Below, in pieces: positions 22,367 through 31,922 of a stretch of DNA of 64,000 nucleotides. The translations under genes and the position numbers were made by a program. Under the pieces are notes generated by a model. That model worked only from the letters and a program-made list of their open reading frames with translations, was not told the origin of the DNA and made no database searches. The DNA is taken from positions 1 to 64,000 of the IMG/VR virus record IMGVR_UViG_3300029267_002252. One strand, written 5' to 3'. This stretch comes from a virus. How positions within the stretch are numbered: the first letter of the stretch is position 1; each line of letters begins with the position of its first letter.

Positions 22367-23076
22367 TGGCACTCGCAACACTCGGAAAAATCAAAGCTAC
22401 TAAGGGAGCACGCAAAGCTCTTAGTATCAATTTCCGTTTGGGGCGGACTAGTCGTTATTATAAGAGTGATATCCGCCGTGCACAGAAGGCTTTGGTTAAG
22501 CTTCCTGATGTTTTGATGTTATCTTTTAAGAGAGCGACTGGACGTGCGACGTTTGTTAAAGGATTGAAGACAGTATTTGCAAATACTGCTCAAGCAGCAG
22601 CATCGCAAGTGCCTTTACGTGAAGCGACAATCCGTATACGTGAGTATATGAATAGTGAGTTAGGATATCCTATGGCATCGTCTGATAAAGTGATGGTGCA
22701 TAGCGGGCGTATGTTAACTGACGGGATAGATGTCGGAGCTACCGGAAAAGGGAAAAACTTCAGCTTGTGGGTCGGGTTTTCTGCGAGATTGCGGTCACCC
22801 GTTCCTGTAAAGACGCCGCATAGCGGATTATCCTATGCTGACGTAGCTCGTAGAATTGAATCGGGATTTGTTATTCCGATTGATAGTACTGTGAAGGAGC
22901 TGTTTGCCAATGCTGGATTAAAGCTGAACACGAAGAAGCGTAAAGCTCTTTATGTTAAGCCGAGACCCTTCATGGATAAAACTGCTCGAGTAACGATACA
23001 ATATATTTATGATGTCGGTTTGAAAGAGACTGAAAAAGAAATTGATGGTGCTGCTGCGGAGGTTATACCGTTCTAA
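22366..23076 (+). CDS. neck/tail-completion protein (HK97 gp10-like, tentative)
   Basis: 236 aa, basic. Contains KVMVHSGRMLTDGI and a C-terminal YVKPRPFMDKTARVTI, the pattern (short beta segment, then RPF(M/L) near the C-terminus) found in HK97-gp10-type minor tail/neck proteins. Coupled to both neighbours by taATG overlaps. Probably helps join head and tail. Confidence 0.5.
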   Translation: MALATLGKIKATKGARKALSINFRLGRTSRYYKSDIRRAQKALVKLPDVLMLSFKRATGRATFVKGLKTVFANTAQAAASQVPLREATIRIREYMNSELGYPMASSDKVMVHSGRMLTDGIDVGATGKGKNFSLWVGFSARLRSPVPVKTPHSGLSYADVARRIESGFVIPIDSTVKELFANAGLKLNTKKRKALYVKPRPFMDKTARVTIQYIYDVGLKETEKEIDGAAAEVIPF

Positions 23077-24386
23077 TGGCTAGTCTAGTTTTTTGCGCAA
23101 ACAGATTTGATGGATGGGAGATGTCAAGTAGGGATGCCTACCTTGATACTTCATCCCGTTTTATATCGTTGCGTAAGACGGATGTATACGGAAACTACGC
23201 GCGTGGAGGTATGTATTACCCTGCTGACTTCAAGAGTTATTCATTACGGGCGTCGCTTATCGATAGTTTTTTCGGGTTAACTGTTAGTGCAAGTGATTGC
23301 AAATTAGGATTTAGGATATCTACTGATGGAGGCAATCATTGGCAGTATTTTAATGGTCAGCGTTGGGTGACTATCGGGGGAGCCAGGGGTGGCGGCGGAG
23401 ATTATGTTGGAGGACTTGGGATTCACATGCTTCTTGGGGACGACTACGATGAGCCTGAGTGGATGAATGAGAACAAATTCCATCAGGGGATACAGAGTCT
23501 TTCGCCCGGCGAGCGTAATATAATGATGTGGATTAAGATGTACCCGGTTGATTTGGATACTAAGCCTAAGTTTAACTGGATAGCTATTGATTTTGTCGAA
23601 AGTATCCGGGATAATTTTCTTGATGATAGTATTCGTTCAATATCTATGCACCTACAGAATTACTATTATTTTGATGACCGTGTCGTCAAAGAATTAGATA
23701 GAGCCGATACATATAGGCTTCCGTATACGACCAGGACTGACCCTGAAGGGAATACGGTCCCGGCGTCTACGATTGTCGAGTACGTCAGAGCATACAATAT
23801 AGATGACGACCCGCAGAAAACGACCAACGTCGTTTCTGATTGGAGTTCTGACGGAAACATTACATTTACATCAGAGCAGGATGGATATGTTGAATTCCAG
23901 TTTGGTCATAGGCCACCAGTTCATGTTGAAACGAAGCCTATTGTCCAGTTATCTGATGAAGTTGCTCTTGTTATAGCAACTATTAATGAAGAAGAGTGGG
24001 GTCCCTATGAAGATAAAGTTGAAATAAACTGGTGGGACTTTTCTTCGCGAACATACCTGGAGCGTTGGGCAGAATTTCGTTTCGACCTCTTATGCCAAGC
24101 TCATCGTACAGAGCAGGCTGTTAGAATGGAGGAAGGGATACGTAGGCTCATTGAACGACGCTCAGTTTATTCTGAAGGGCTTGGAAGAAGATTGAAGTGG
24201 ACTTTGCGGTATGATGAAGTCACGACACCTTCCAGAGTTATTGATGAACTTACCGTCGTGGACGTTCCACTACGGTTCGGGAGGTACCGTAGTATCGGAG
24301 CGGTTAAAGAGTCTAAGCTTGCTACCGATATTGATATTAACGTAATTGTAATAGAAAGGAGTGCTCAATATGAAGCAAGTTACTAA
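23076..24386 (+). CDS. structural protein of unknown family, 436 aa
   Basis: Lies where a tail terminator or neck protein is expected, but is larger. The N-terminal half is Trp/Gly/Tyr-rich and beta-like (GFRISTDGGNHWQYFNGQRWVTIGG resembles BNR-type or carbohydrate-binding repeats). The C-terminal third (RFDLLCQAHRTEQAVRMEEGIRRLI) is helical, resembling tail-terminator-like folds. So a fusion of a tail-joining domain and a decoration domain is possible. Overlaps the next gene by 17 bases. Confidence 0.5.
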   Translation: MASLVFCANRFDGWEMSSRDAYLDTSSRFISLRKTDVYGNYARGGMYYPADFKSYSLRASLIDSFFGLTVSASDCKLGFRISTDGGNHWQYFNGQRWVTIGGARGGGGDYVGGLGIHMLLGDDYDEPEWMNENKFHQGIQSLSPGERNIMMWIKMYPVDLDTKPKFNWIAIDFVESIRDNFLDDSIRSISMHLQNYYYFDDRVVKELDRADTYRLPYTTRTDPEGNTVPASTIVEYVRAYNIDDDPQKTTNVVSDWSSDGNITFTSEQDGYVEFQFGHRPPVHVETKPIVQLSDEVALVIATINEEEWGPYEDKVEINWWDFSSRTYLERWAEFRFDLLCQAHRTEQAVRMEEGIRRLIERRSVYSEGLGRRLKWTLRYDEVTTPSRVIDELTVVDVPLRFGRYRSIGAVKESKLATDIDINVIVIERSAQYEASY

Positions 24387-24660
24387 TCTCACAAAAAATT
24401 TGAGAGCGTATGACTTAGACTCTTTCGACGAGAACGGTAGACGCAGAGCCGTACATCTTGCTCCAGGTGAAAGCGTATCTTTGAAGAACGATGACGCTGC
24501 ATCGAGACAGCTTGTAGCAGCCCTTGACCGTAAAGAAATTTCGATTGAGGATGCAAAAGCTGCTAAGGAAGATAAGGAAGATAAGAAAGAAGAGAGTGGC
24601 GAGTCAAAAAAACCTGCAAAAAAATCAAGTAGTAAACCTAAAGATAAGGAGGATAAGTAA
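24370..24660 (+). CDS. hypothetical small protein with Lys/Glu tail, 96 aa
   Basis: Start set at ATG 24370 (AAGGAG at 24356-24361). The first 60 residues form a small domain (NLRAYDLDSFDENGRRRAVHLAPGESV), reminiscent of short tail accessory proteins. The last 40 are alternating Lys/Glu/Ser (KEDKEDKKEESGESKKPAKK) and surely disordered. The stop overlaps the sheath start. Role unknown. Confidence 0.5.
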   Translation: MKQVTNLTKNLRAYDLDSFDENGRRRAVHLAPGESVSLKNDDAASRQLVAALDRKEISIEDAKAAKEDKEDKKEESGESKKPAKKSSSKPKDKEDK

Positions 24661-26630
24661 TGGCGCAAAGATTACATCCGGATGTTTACGTTGAAGAAAT
24701 CGGTGGACGTCCGACTCTCCTCGGAGTTGGAACGGGAACCGGTTCCTTCATAGGGACTGCTCCTAGCGGTCCTACGAATGTCGCTGTACTGGTCACCAAC
24801 TATGCCCAGTATGAAAGCACATTCGGACCTGACGGTGGAAATCTCGATGAAGCTGTCAAAGCGTTTTTTGATAATGGCGGAACCAGGTGTTACGTCATTC
24901 GCGTCGTAGGGACCGGCGCACTTGCTGCAAGTGCATCTCTGGATGATATGGACGCTGACGCGAGGTACGTCGGTACAGAGATGAACGGAGCAACAATTAC
25001 AACTACGCGGTATACGTGTCTGATTGACCCGTCAGATGACCTCGTATCCGCAACGGGGACTGAAGTTGACCTCGTAGATGCTTCCAATGTCGAGATTGGG
25101 GACATCATCAACTTTTGGGACGGAGCTGCATGGGTAGAGGTTCACGTTGTAGATATTGTTGGAAACAAGATTTACCACGCTGCCGTTACTTTCTCAGGCA
25201 CCGTCAACGGAGTTACGACTCAGACTTACCCCGGTGTATGTGCTACGACACATAAGATTTCCACTCGGGTTAACGGTGTTCTGAGCAACGGCGTGGCTGT
25301 TACGCAGCTTACGCTTCAGAGCATCGGCGCGCTGGAAATCGGTGATGCTGTAAGCATTGTTTACTGGGATAGCGTCGGTGGCGCCGCCTATCAGTGGACT
25401 CGCAGAATTACCGCTATCAACGGTAATATAGTGACAATCGATTCCTCGATAACTCCGGGTGCAGACATGACTCCGTATGTCGCATCACTTGAGTTCAGTG
25501 TTGTCGTTTCGAATAACGGCGTTGTTATTGAAGATACTCTTGACAATCTTTCAGCAAGTGCTCAGAGTCCTCGATTCTACGGGACTATCGTGAATGCTAC
25601 GACCGGTTCACAGAATATCTCGCAGTATGTCGAGCTGAGTTATACTGGCGGTGGTTCGAGTGTCGGCGATAACATTCCGTTTAATATGGCATCGCCGTAT
25701 GACGGAAGCGCTGTAGCGATGGCTGGCGGAAATGCCGGTGGAACTCCGAGCAATGATGACTACATCGGGACTCAGACCGCTCCTCGGACCGGCATGGGTC
25801 TTCTGGAAGATGTTCGCGAAGTGAACATGCTTTCAGTTCCGGGTGTCACGACGGAAGCTGTGATTCTGGAAGGTGTTCGTTATTGTGAGATTCAGCGCGG
25901 GACCATTTCTTATATTTATGCTGGACCGGCTGGCTATAATCCCACTCAGATTAAGCAGTGGAGGAGCCAGGTTGTCAATGTGGACAGCAGTCATGCTATC
26001 CTTCTGTACCCGTGGTACAACATTGATGATGGTCTCGGCGGAAATAAACTCATATCTCCGGACGGAGCTTTCCAGGGAATATGGGCTCGTGTAGCCGGAC
26101 AGCAGAATATTTCTGTTGCTCCTGCGAATGTTGTTGTTGCGAACGCTAAGAGTCTCGAATACGATGTATCGAACGGTGAGCAGGACATCCTGAACCCGCT
26201 CGGAATTAACTGCATCCGTGACTTCGGAACTCGCGGTATTCGTATTTGGGGTGTGCGTACTCTCACCTCTCTTACCGATGGACGTCATTACACGAACGTT
26301 CGCGGGCTGCTGAATTTCATCAAGGCTACAGTCTTTGAAGGAACGCAGTGGGCTGTTTTCAAAAACAGCGACCCGAAACTGTGGGGACAGATACGCAACG
26401 TTGTGACAAAATTCCTCCGTGGCCTGTGGCAGGAGGGTATGCTTTACCCGTCAGATGATATGGGTCGTGCTTTCTACGTTAAGTGTGACGCAGAAAACAA
26501 TCCCGAAGAAGTACGCAACCAGGGGAAAGTCGTCTGTGAAATTGGCGTTAACCCGCCGCTACCCGCCGAGTTTGTTGTATTCAAAATCGGTCTGTGGGAT
26601 GGTGGTGGGTCTATCACTGAGACCGTTTAA
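24660..26630 (+). CDS. tail sheath protein
   Basis: The contractile sheath that marks this as a myovirus. 656 aa. N-terminus HPDVYVEEIGGRPTLLGVGTGTGSFIGTAPSGP is the sheath signature, followed by FFDNGGTRCYVIRV. Residues about 115-300 hold two inserted beta domains (DLVDASNVEIGDIINFW and LTLQSIGALEIGDAVSIVYW are paralogous). The C-terminal core shows LLYPWYNIDDGLG, ISPDGAFQGIWAR, NPLGINCIRDFGTRGIRIWG and the final GMLYPSDDMGRAFYVKCD, VVCEIGVNPPLPAEFVVFKIG, all typical. The next gene encodes the tube. Confidence 0.95.
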   Translation: MAQRLHPDVYVEEIGGRPTLLGVGTGTGSFIGTAPSGPTNVAVLVTNYAQYESTFGPDGGNLDEAVKAFFDNGGTRCYVIRVVGTGALAASASLDDMDADARYVGTEMNGATITTTRYTCLIDPSDDLVSATGTEVDLVDASNVEIGDIINFWDGAAWVEVHVVDIVGNKIYHAAVTFSGTVNGVTTQTYPGVCATTHKISTRVNGVLSNGVAVTQLTLQSIGALEIGDAVSIVYWDSVGGAAYQWTRRITAINGNIVTIDSSITPGADMTPYVASLEFSVVVSNNGVVIEDTLDNLSASAQSPRFYGTIVNATTGSQNISQYVELSYTGGGSSVGDNIPFNMASPYDGSAVAMAGGNAGGTPSNDDYIGTQTAPRTGMGLLEDVREVNMLSVPGVTTEAVILEGVRYCEIQRGTISYIYAGPAGYNPTQIKQWRSQVVNVDSSHAILLYPWYNIDDGLGGNKLISPDGAFQGIWARVAGQQNISVAPANVVVANAKSLEYDVSNGEQDILNPLGINCIRDFGTRGIRIWGVRTLTSLTDGRHYTNVRGLLNFIKATVFEGTQWAVFKNSDPKLWGQIRNVVTKFLRGLWQEGMLYPSDDMGRAFYVKCDAENNPEEVRNQGKVVCEIGVNPPLPAEFVVFKIGLWDGGGSITETV

Positions 26631-26646
26631 TTGAAGGAGTCATAGT

Positions 26647-27144
26647 ATGGCGAATATAGGACAAAGAGAGGTTTCACGGAACTACAAATATGAAGTAGAG
26701 ATAGGTGCCATCGGTACCTTTGGATTCTCTATGGTATCCGGTCTCTCTGATGAATCTGAGGTCATTGAGTACCGTGAGGGAAATATGGCTGCATACCCGA
26801 GGAAACTTGTCGGTCAGGCGAGTTCCGGGGATGTTACGCTTGAGCGCGGTGCCGGCGATGACGAGGCTACCGCAGCGCTCCTCGGATGGAGAGAGACTGC
26901 GAAGACAATCATGGACGCAGGGGAACCCGGTTCTCCGTTGTCTATGGAAGATATTCGCGAGGATATCATCATCAGAGTTCAGGGTGAAATCGACCAGGCT
27001 GTTATACTGTCGTATAAGCTTGAGAATGCATGGCCTTCTGCCGTTGAAGTAGGCGACCTCGATGCAGGTGCATCAGAAGTTCTGATTCACACGCTGACCG
27101 TCGTTTCCGAGAGGACCAGCTTCGCGCAGCTCGACAGTTTCTAA
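26647..27144 (+). CDS. tail tube protein (T4 gp19-like)
   Basis: Makes the inner tube inside the sheath. 165 aa, GAAGGAG upstream. N-terminal NYKYEVEIGAIGTFGFSMVSGLSDESEVIEY and VTLERGAGDDEATAALLGW fit the T4 gp19/CIS tube family, in which a G-[FY]-x-x-V-S-G-L motif begins the first sheets; the C-terminal WPSAVEVGDLDAGASEVLIHTLTV matches the family closing strands. Confidence 0.92.
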   Translation: MANIGQREVSRNYKYEVEIGAIGTFGFSMVSGLSDESEVIEYREGNMAAYPRKLVGQASSGDVTLERGAGDDEATAALLGWRETAKTIMDAGEPGSPLSMEDIREDIIIRVQGEIDQAVILSYKLENAWPSAVEVGDLDAGASEVLIHTLTVVSERTSFAQLDSF

Positions 27145-27163
27145 GTAAAAAGACCGTTACTTC

Positions 27164-27195
27164 AGGGAGAGTCGTTTTGTCAGGCGGCTCTCCCT
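27164..27195 (+). terminator. hairpin after tail tube gene
   Basis: AGGGAGAG (27164-27171) pairs with CTCTCCCT (27188-27195), extended inside by C-G and G-C pairs, with a T-rich loop. No T-run follows; it may act as an attenuator or mRNA 3'-end stabiliser after a highly expressed gene. Confidence 0.5.
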
Positions 27196-27224
27196 CAACC
27201 TTATTCTCTTGAAGGGGAATTAAC

Positions 27225-28013
27225 ATGGCAAAGTTTGATGAAGACACTGTAGATATTGAGCTTCTCTGTGGAGTGCTCAATGAGGATGGGTCGCTCGAAA
27301 AGAGCTGCACCATTAAGTCTATGACTGGTGGGCTGCGCAAAAAAGTAGCGCAGCCTGAAATGCGTAAGGACGGATATAAGATTATAAATGCTGTCCTGGA
27401 CGCATGTGTTGTTTCTGTGGGTGGTAATCCCTTTACCCCGAGCCGTGAGGCAAAACGTTTACTCATGGCTGACTCGGACTATCTTCTTCTGAAGATACGT
27501 CAGCTTTCCCTCGGTGACCATATCGACCTCGACCTTAAATGTCCCGCATGCGGGAATTCGTGGGGCGGTACGCTTGAAATCGGAGACATAGAATGTTTTC
27601 CGATGGATGACGATGATTTCAAAATCGAGGATTTCGAAGCGAAGTTTAATGTTAAAACCGAAAACTGGGATTGTACTGTACGTCTTCCGAACTGTGAGGA
27701 CCAGAAGATTATTGCCAAGCTTGCGCAGAACAATCCTATCGCAGCACAGCACCAGATGTACGCCCGTACGATATTAACTTCTGACGGGAAGAAAGTCGAT
27801 GGAAAAGAACTCATGAAGCAGCTTGACGGGCTTCCTGTTAAGTACATTGACGAACTTACTGATGGAATTAATGAGAATCTTCCGGGAGTGGAGACTTCTC
27901 ATAGCGCCGATTGCCCGAGTTGTGGACAGGAAGTCACAATGGAGGTTAGTGGCGCGGATTTTTTATTCTCGAGACCCAAAGCTCGAACGAAAGGAAAGTC
28001 AACGATTGGATAA
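27225..28013 (+). CDS. tail assembly chaperone, short form
   Basis: 262 aa, between tube and tape measure as in all contractile and siphoviral tails. N-terminal VLNEDGSLEKSCTIKSMTGG and MADSDYLLLKIRQLSLGDHI resemble T4 gp26/baseplate-chaperone type proteins. Two C-x2-C pairs (KCPACGNSW and ADCPSCGQEV) should bind zinc. Near the 3' end lies a canonical -1 slippery site, so a longer fused form is expected (27225-28198). The short form ends KARTKGKSTIG. Confidence 0.75.
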   Translation: MAKFDEDTVDIELLCGVLNEDGSLEKSCTIKSMTGGLRKKVAQPEMRKDGYKIINAVLDACVVSVGGNPFTPSREAKRLLMADSDYLLLKIRQLSLGDHIDLDLKCPACGNSWGGTLEIGDIECFPMDDDDFKIEDFEAKFNVKTENWDCTVRLPNCEDQKIIAKLAQNNPIAAQHQMYARTILTSDGKKVDGKELMKQLDGLPVKYIDELTDGINENLPGVETSHSADCPSCGQEVTMEVSGADFLFSRPKARTKGKSTIG

Positions 28014-28198
28014 ACTCAAGAATAGCAGTTATTGCACTCGAGTTTCGCTTTGGGTATGCGGAATGTATCAATATGCCGCTTCCTACGTTGAAGTGGTTTG
28101 CGGATAAAGCGATGGAACGGATAGATAAAAAGAACGAGCAGGCGCGGAAAGCTGAAGCATCCGCACGGTCGGCACGAGCAAGAGGACGTAAAAGGTAG
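27225..28198 (+). CDS. tail assembly chaperone, long form by -1 frameshift
   Basis: At 27959-27965 the sequence T TTT TTA is in the exact phase (X XXY YYZ) for -1 slippage in the short-form frame. The -1 frame then stays open for 77 codons, past the short-form stop at 28013, to TAG 28196-28198. The extension reads FALRF-like alpha/beta sequence then MPLPTLKWFADKAMERIDKK and a basic RSARARGRKR tail, with no start codon or RBS of its own, and it fills the otherwise unexplained 190-base gap before the tape measure. Product about 324 aa. This is the G/GT layout of tail chaperones. Efficiency unknown. Confidence 0.78.
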
Positions 28199-28205
28199 AT
28201 AACTA

Positions 28206-31200
28206 ATGGCAGTACGTGGTTTAATTGGAATGGGCATTCGGGTATTCGCTGAAAAACCGAAAGGTTTGGAGAATATCCTGCGCACCAATAAATATCTCGG
28301 CATGACTGCTGTCAGCGCGCTTAAAGCACAGTCTGCCGTAATGGGTTTATCGACAGCCGTCTCTGCCGTAGCGTCTGTCGCAGCGGCAGGTCTTGCCGTT
28401 GGATTGGGAAAGGTCGTTAGCGAAGCAATCGAGATGGAACGCATAATGACTGACCTTCGCCGAATTACCCGGATGCACGTCTCTGATATTAACTCGCTGT
28501 CTAAAGCGTATCTTGAGATGTCAGCTACCTTACCGATGTCCGCAGCAGAACTTGGAAACACTGCTGTTGAACTTGCTCGTCTCGGTGTCCGTGGAATGGA
28601 CGCATTGAAACAAGGTGCTCTTACTGCCGCGAAGCTGTCTAAAACGACAGTGATGTCTGAAGCTGAATCTGCTATCGCTATTGGTCGTATCTCAAAAGTA
28701 TTCGGGATGGACCTGACGAAGAATGCTGATAAAGTTGCGTCTGCTATGGTTAAGGTAGCGACGACTACGACTGCTACTGCTGACATCCTCGCTAAGACCA
28801 CAATGAGGATGGGTGGTATGGCTCGTCAGATGGGATTCACTGCTCCTGAAGTCATCGGTCTTGCCGGTGTAATCAGGGACCTCGGTGAACAGCCGACCGT
28901 TGCTGCTACACAGATGATTAAATTTATGACGATGATGTCCAAGCGCCAAAAAGCATTTGCAGATTTTATCGGAGTAACTCAGGAAGTATATTCGACAATG
29001 CTCCAGACACGACCGATGGAAATTCTTGTCAGAGTGTTGACTCGACTCGGTAACTTGAGTAGGAGCGAAGTTGCTCCTGCGATTGAGGTACTCGGTCTGA
29101 ACGCTGCTCGTGCTATTCGTGTATTCATGGGTTTGACTGCTCGTGTTCGCGATATTGAAAAGCAGGTCGGCGTTGCTAATAACGCATTTCGCCAGGGGAC
29201 CGAACTTAATGAGCAGTATGCAATTACAGCTACGTCAGTACACGCTAAAATTATGATTTTAATAGGGTCTATTAAGAACCTTGCGATTATCGTTGGTTCC
29301 GCATTACTTCCTCCGCTGAGAGCTGTCATAAATGTTTTCATAGCATTTTTTGCCGCACTTCTTATGATTCCTCGTCCCATATGGATGCTCGTAGGACTTA
29401 CCGCAGGGTTAGTAACTGTTATTACAATAGTAATGGCGGGGTTATCTGCCCTACTGACGCTGTTTATGCTTTCCAGAGTACTTCTTATTAAGTGGGCGAG
29501 CGCTGTGAATCGCGGAAGCTGGGCTGCTGCAATGATGGCTAATAAAATGGGAATATTGACATTAGCTAAGAAACTGTTAGTCCGTACTACTGAGAAGATG
29601 GGCACGGTATATGCAGCGTTTACTAAGCAACTGAGGATGACCTGGAAAGTATGGGTAATGCAGGGGAAGGCTGTTACTGAACTTGGAAATCTGCTTAAGT
29701 GGGCTGGAGCAAAGATGCTTGCCTTCGGGAAAGTAGCATGGTCGGCAGCTTCAAAGGGAGTTAAGTATTTGTGGGGGCAGCTCATTATACTAAAAGCAAA
29801 TATTATGTCCGTAGTATGGTGGCAGAGTATTTGGAATAAAGTGTTAAAGCAGTGGGGTAAGGTTACTGCGTTTGTAACAAAGTATATCGGAAAGCTCGGG
29901 ACTTTTACTCAGAACTGGATTGCCCAGGGGAGGATAGGGTCAGCAGTTTTATCAAAACTGTCTCAGGTGTTCGGGTTTGCGGGGGCTGCGATAGCATCGG
30001 TAGTCGGAGTAGTGTTCGCTTTAATTGCTTCTATTAAAATATTGAATTCTATTCTCGACGTAGTTAGTGGGAACAGTACTGATTTTCAGAAAGCGATTGC
30101 CGTAATATTCTTCCCAATAACTGCCGCCGTTGCAGCTATTAAGCTAGTCATTAGAGCTGTAAAGCAAGTAATATCGTGGACACAGTCTTTAATGAGAGTA
30201 CTCGGAAAGGGCGGGGTTTTAGCTGCCATAGGAGCGTTAGCATTAGCTTTCTGGATTCTTATTACTCCATTACTGTATCACATACTTTCTACTCAAGCAT
30301 TGATTGCTAAATACTGGGGATTGTTTACTGCTACAGTGATGAATACCGTAGCGTCAAAAGCGTGGTGGGCAGCGCAGTGGAATAACGTTTTATTGATATG
30401 GAACAAATACATACCGGGGTTAGTGGCTGGAGAAGCAGCGACAATAGCGTTTGGAAAAGCACAGTTATTTGCTGCGGGCGTAGCTATTAAGAAAATGATT
30501 ATTGCTTTATGGGGAGCTACCGCAGCCGTACTGAAGTTTACGTGGGCATTACTTACTAATCCTGTAACTTGGATAGTTTTAGGGATAGCCGCTGCCGTAG
30601 CGTTCTTGGGGTACGTATTTTATAAAGCATGGGGACTGATAAAAGTTGTACTGGAGCCGTTTTTTGATTTGATGCGCACCATTGGATTAGCTGTTCAGAA
30701 ACTAGTGCATATGTTCAGGTCGCTCGTATCAATACTTGCTCAAGTGTTTAAGGCTGTCGCTATCGTTGCCGGAGTATTCCTCGGAGCACTGTTTTTCCCG
30801 ATAGTCGCAGCAGTATATATTATCAGGATACTTATTAAGCTTCTTAATCTATTGATTATGGGGATAATAAATGTTCTGATTGATATGATGACACCGTTTG
30901 TCGATTTATGGAATGATTTAGTAGATTTTGTATCTCCCGCCGTGGATAAATTTAATGAGTGGATAGATGCAGCCAAAGATTTTTTGAAGCCGACAAAGGG
31001 GTTGATAAAAGCATTCGAAGTACTCGCTAAACCGATTGTTGCTCTCATAGCTGCTGTTGCTATTTTGAAGTTTAATCTTATAGGGTTAGCGGCAAAAGCG
31101 ATAGCAGCAGCTATCTCTGGATTGATAGCTCTCGTTCCTATGGTATGGAGTGCCGTAGTTGCTACGTGGAATTTTGCTACCGCTATGTGGGCGAGTGGGC

Positions 31201-31922
31201 TTGCTCCGATAATATTGCTTATAGCCGGGATACTGTTTATAGTAGGAGCTGCTATATGGTATGCTGGTAAATTCTTACTGTGGTTCGGAAAAATATTATT
31301 CGGATGGATAGTTGCCGGATTTAAGTGGTTGCTCGGACTTTTTGAAAAACTTAGCTGGGCGTTGAAAAAGGTTGCCTTCTTGTTTTTTCCATTTTTAGCT
31401 CCGCTATACTTAGCGTATAAAGTTTTTAAGTGGATATACGATTTATTATTTGGAAATTCATTATTCCCTGAGCTTATCGAGGGAGTGAAGATTGTTACTG
31501 ATTTGTTCAAAGTATTTTTGAAAGTTTTGACATCCATATTCGGGATATTCGGATTGATTGGAAAGATAATCAGTTCGATATTCGGAGGTGGTGGCGATAT
31601 GTCAGCTAATATGTCAATGAATATTGTTGCTGGAAATATCGTGGCGCCGATATCAGGACTCGGGGACTCCAGCGCAGTAGCGAGTATCGGTATTGATAAT
31701 GACATGTCTGTAGGGCGAGGAGGCGGAGGAGGAGCAGCCGCCGCAGCCGCCGCAGCTTCAGGAGGCGGAGCTTCTACAATGCCGACTGTAGTTATACCTG
31801 TTGTTTTGAATCTTGACGGACGTAAGATATATGAAACTGTTCTTCAGTATTCGGGTGAGGACCTTCTTCGCAGACATACCGAAGGTGATAGGAAACCGCC
31901 TGGTGTTGGGAGTTGGAAATAA
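28206..31922 (+). CDS. tape measure protein
   Basis: Sets tail length and is ejected ahead of the DNA. 1238 aa. The N-terminal 330 residues follow the TP901-type tape-measure core (EMERIMTDLRRITRMH, LPMSAAELGNTAVELARLGVRG, MGFTAPEVIGLAGVIRDLGEQP, GTELNEQYAITATSVHAKIMILIGSIKN). The rest is a series of hydrophobic Ala/Val/Ile/Trp-rich segments (about residues 375-430, 600-720, 760-960, 1000-1090), fit to enter the host membrane. A Gly/Ala-rich linker (GGGGAAAAAAA) precedes the last 50 residues. By the usual 0.15 nm per residue the tail would be near 185 nm, an upper estimate. Stop overlaps the next ATG. Confidence 0.92.
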   Translation: MAVRGLIGMGIRVFAEKPKGLENILRTNKYLGMTAVSALKAQSAVMGLSTAVSAVASVAAAGLAVGLGKVVSEAIEMERIMTDLRRITRMHVSDINSLSKAYLEMSATLPMSAAELGNTAVELARLGVRGMDALKQGALTAAKLSKTTVMSEAESAIAIGRISKVFGMDLTKNADKVASAMVKVATTTTATADILAKTTMRMGGMARQMGFTAPEVIGLAGVIRDLGEQPTVAATQMIKFMTMMSKRQKAFADFIGVTQEVYSTMLQTRPMEILVRVLTRLGNLSRSEVAPAIEVLGLNAARAIRVFMGLTARVRDIEKQVGVANNAFRQGTELNEQYAITATSVHAKIMILIGSIKNLAIIVGSALLPPLRAVINVFIAFFAALLMIPRPIWMLVGLTAGLVTVITIVMAGLSALLTLFMLSRVLLIKWASAVNRGSWAAAMMANKMGILTLAKKLLVRTTEKMGTVYAAFTKQLRMTWKVWVMQGKAVTELGNLLKWAGAKMLAFGKVAWSAASKGVKYLWGQLIILKANIMSVVWWQSIWNKVLKQWGKVTAFVTKYIGKLGTFTQNWIAQGRIGSAVLSKLSQVFGFAGAAIASVVGVVFALIASIKILNSILDVVSGNSTDFQKAIAVIFFPITAAVAAIKLVIRAVKQVISWTQSLMRVLGKGGVLAAIGALALAFWILITPLLYHILSTQALIAKYWGLFTATVMNTVASKAWWAAQWNNVLLIWNKYIPGLVAGEAATIAFGKAQLFAAGVAIKKMIIALWGATAAVLKFTWALLTNPVTWIVLGIAAAVAFLGYVFYKAWGLIKVVLEPFFDLMRTIGLAVQKLVHMFRSLVSILAQVFKAVAIVAGVFLGALFFPIVAAVYIIRILIKLLNLLIMGIINVLIDMMTPFVDLWNDLVDFVSPAVDKFNEWIDAAKDFLKPTKGLIKAFEVLAKPIVALIAAVAILKFNLIGLAAKAIAAAISGLIALVPMVWSAVVATWNFATAMWASGLAPIILLIAGILFIVGAAIWYAGKFLLWFGKILFGWIVAGFKWLLGLFEKLSWALKKVAFLFFPFLAPLYLAYKVFKWIYDLLFGNSLFPELIEGVKIVTDLFKVFLKVLTSIFGIFGLIGKIISSIFGGGGDMSANMSMNIVAGNIVAPISGLGDSSAVASIGIDNDMSVGRGGGGGAAAAAAAASGGGASTMPTVVIPVVLNLDGRKIYETVLQYSGEDLLRRHTEGDRKPPGVGSWK

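Noticed and set aside
26675-26690. parS-like GTTTCACGGAACT sequence
   Set aside because: Only the left half-site matches; it lies in the tail tube coding region and has no dyad symmetry.
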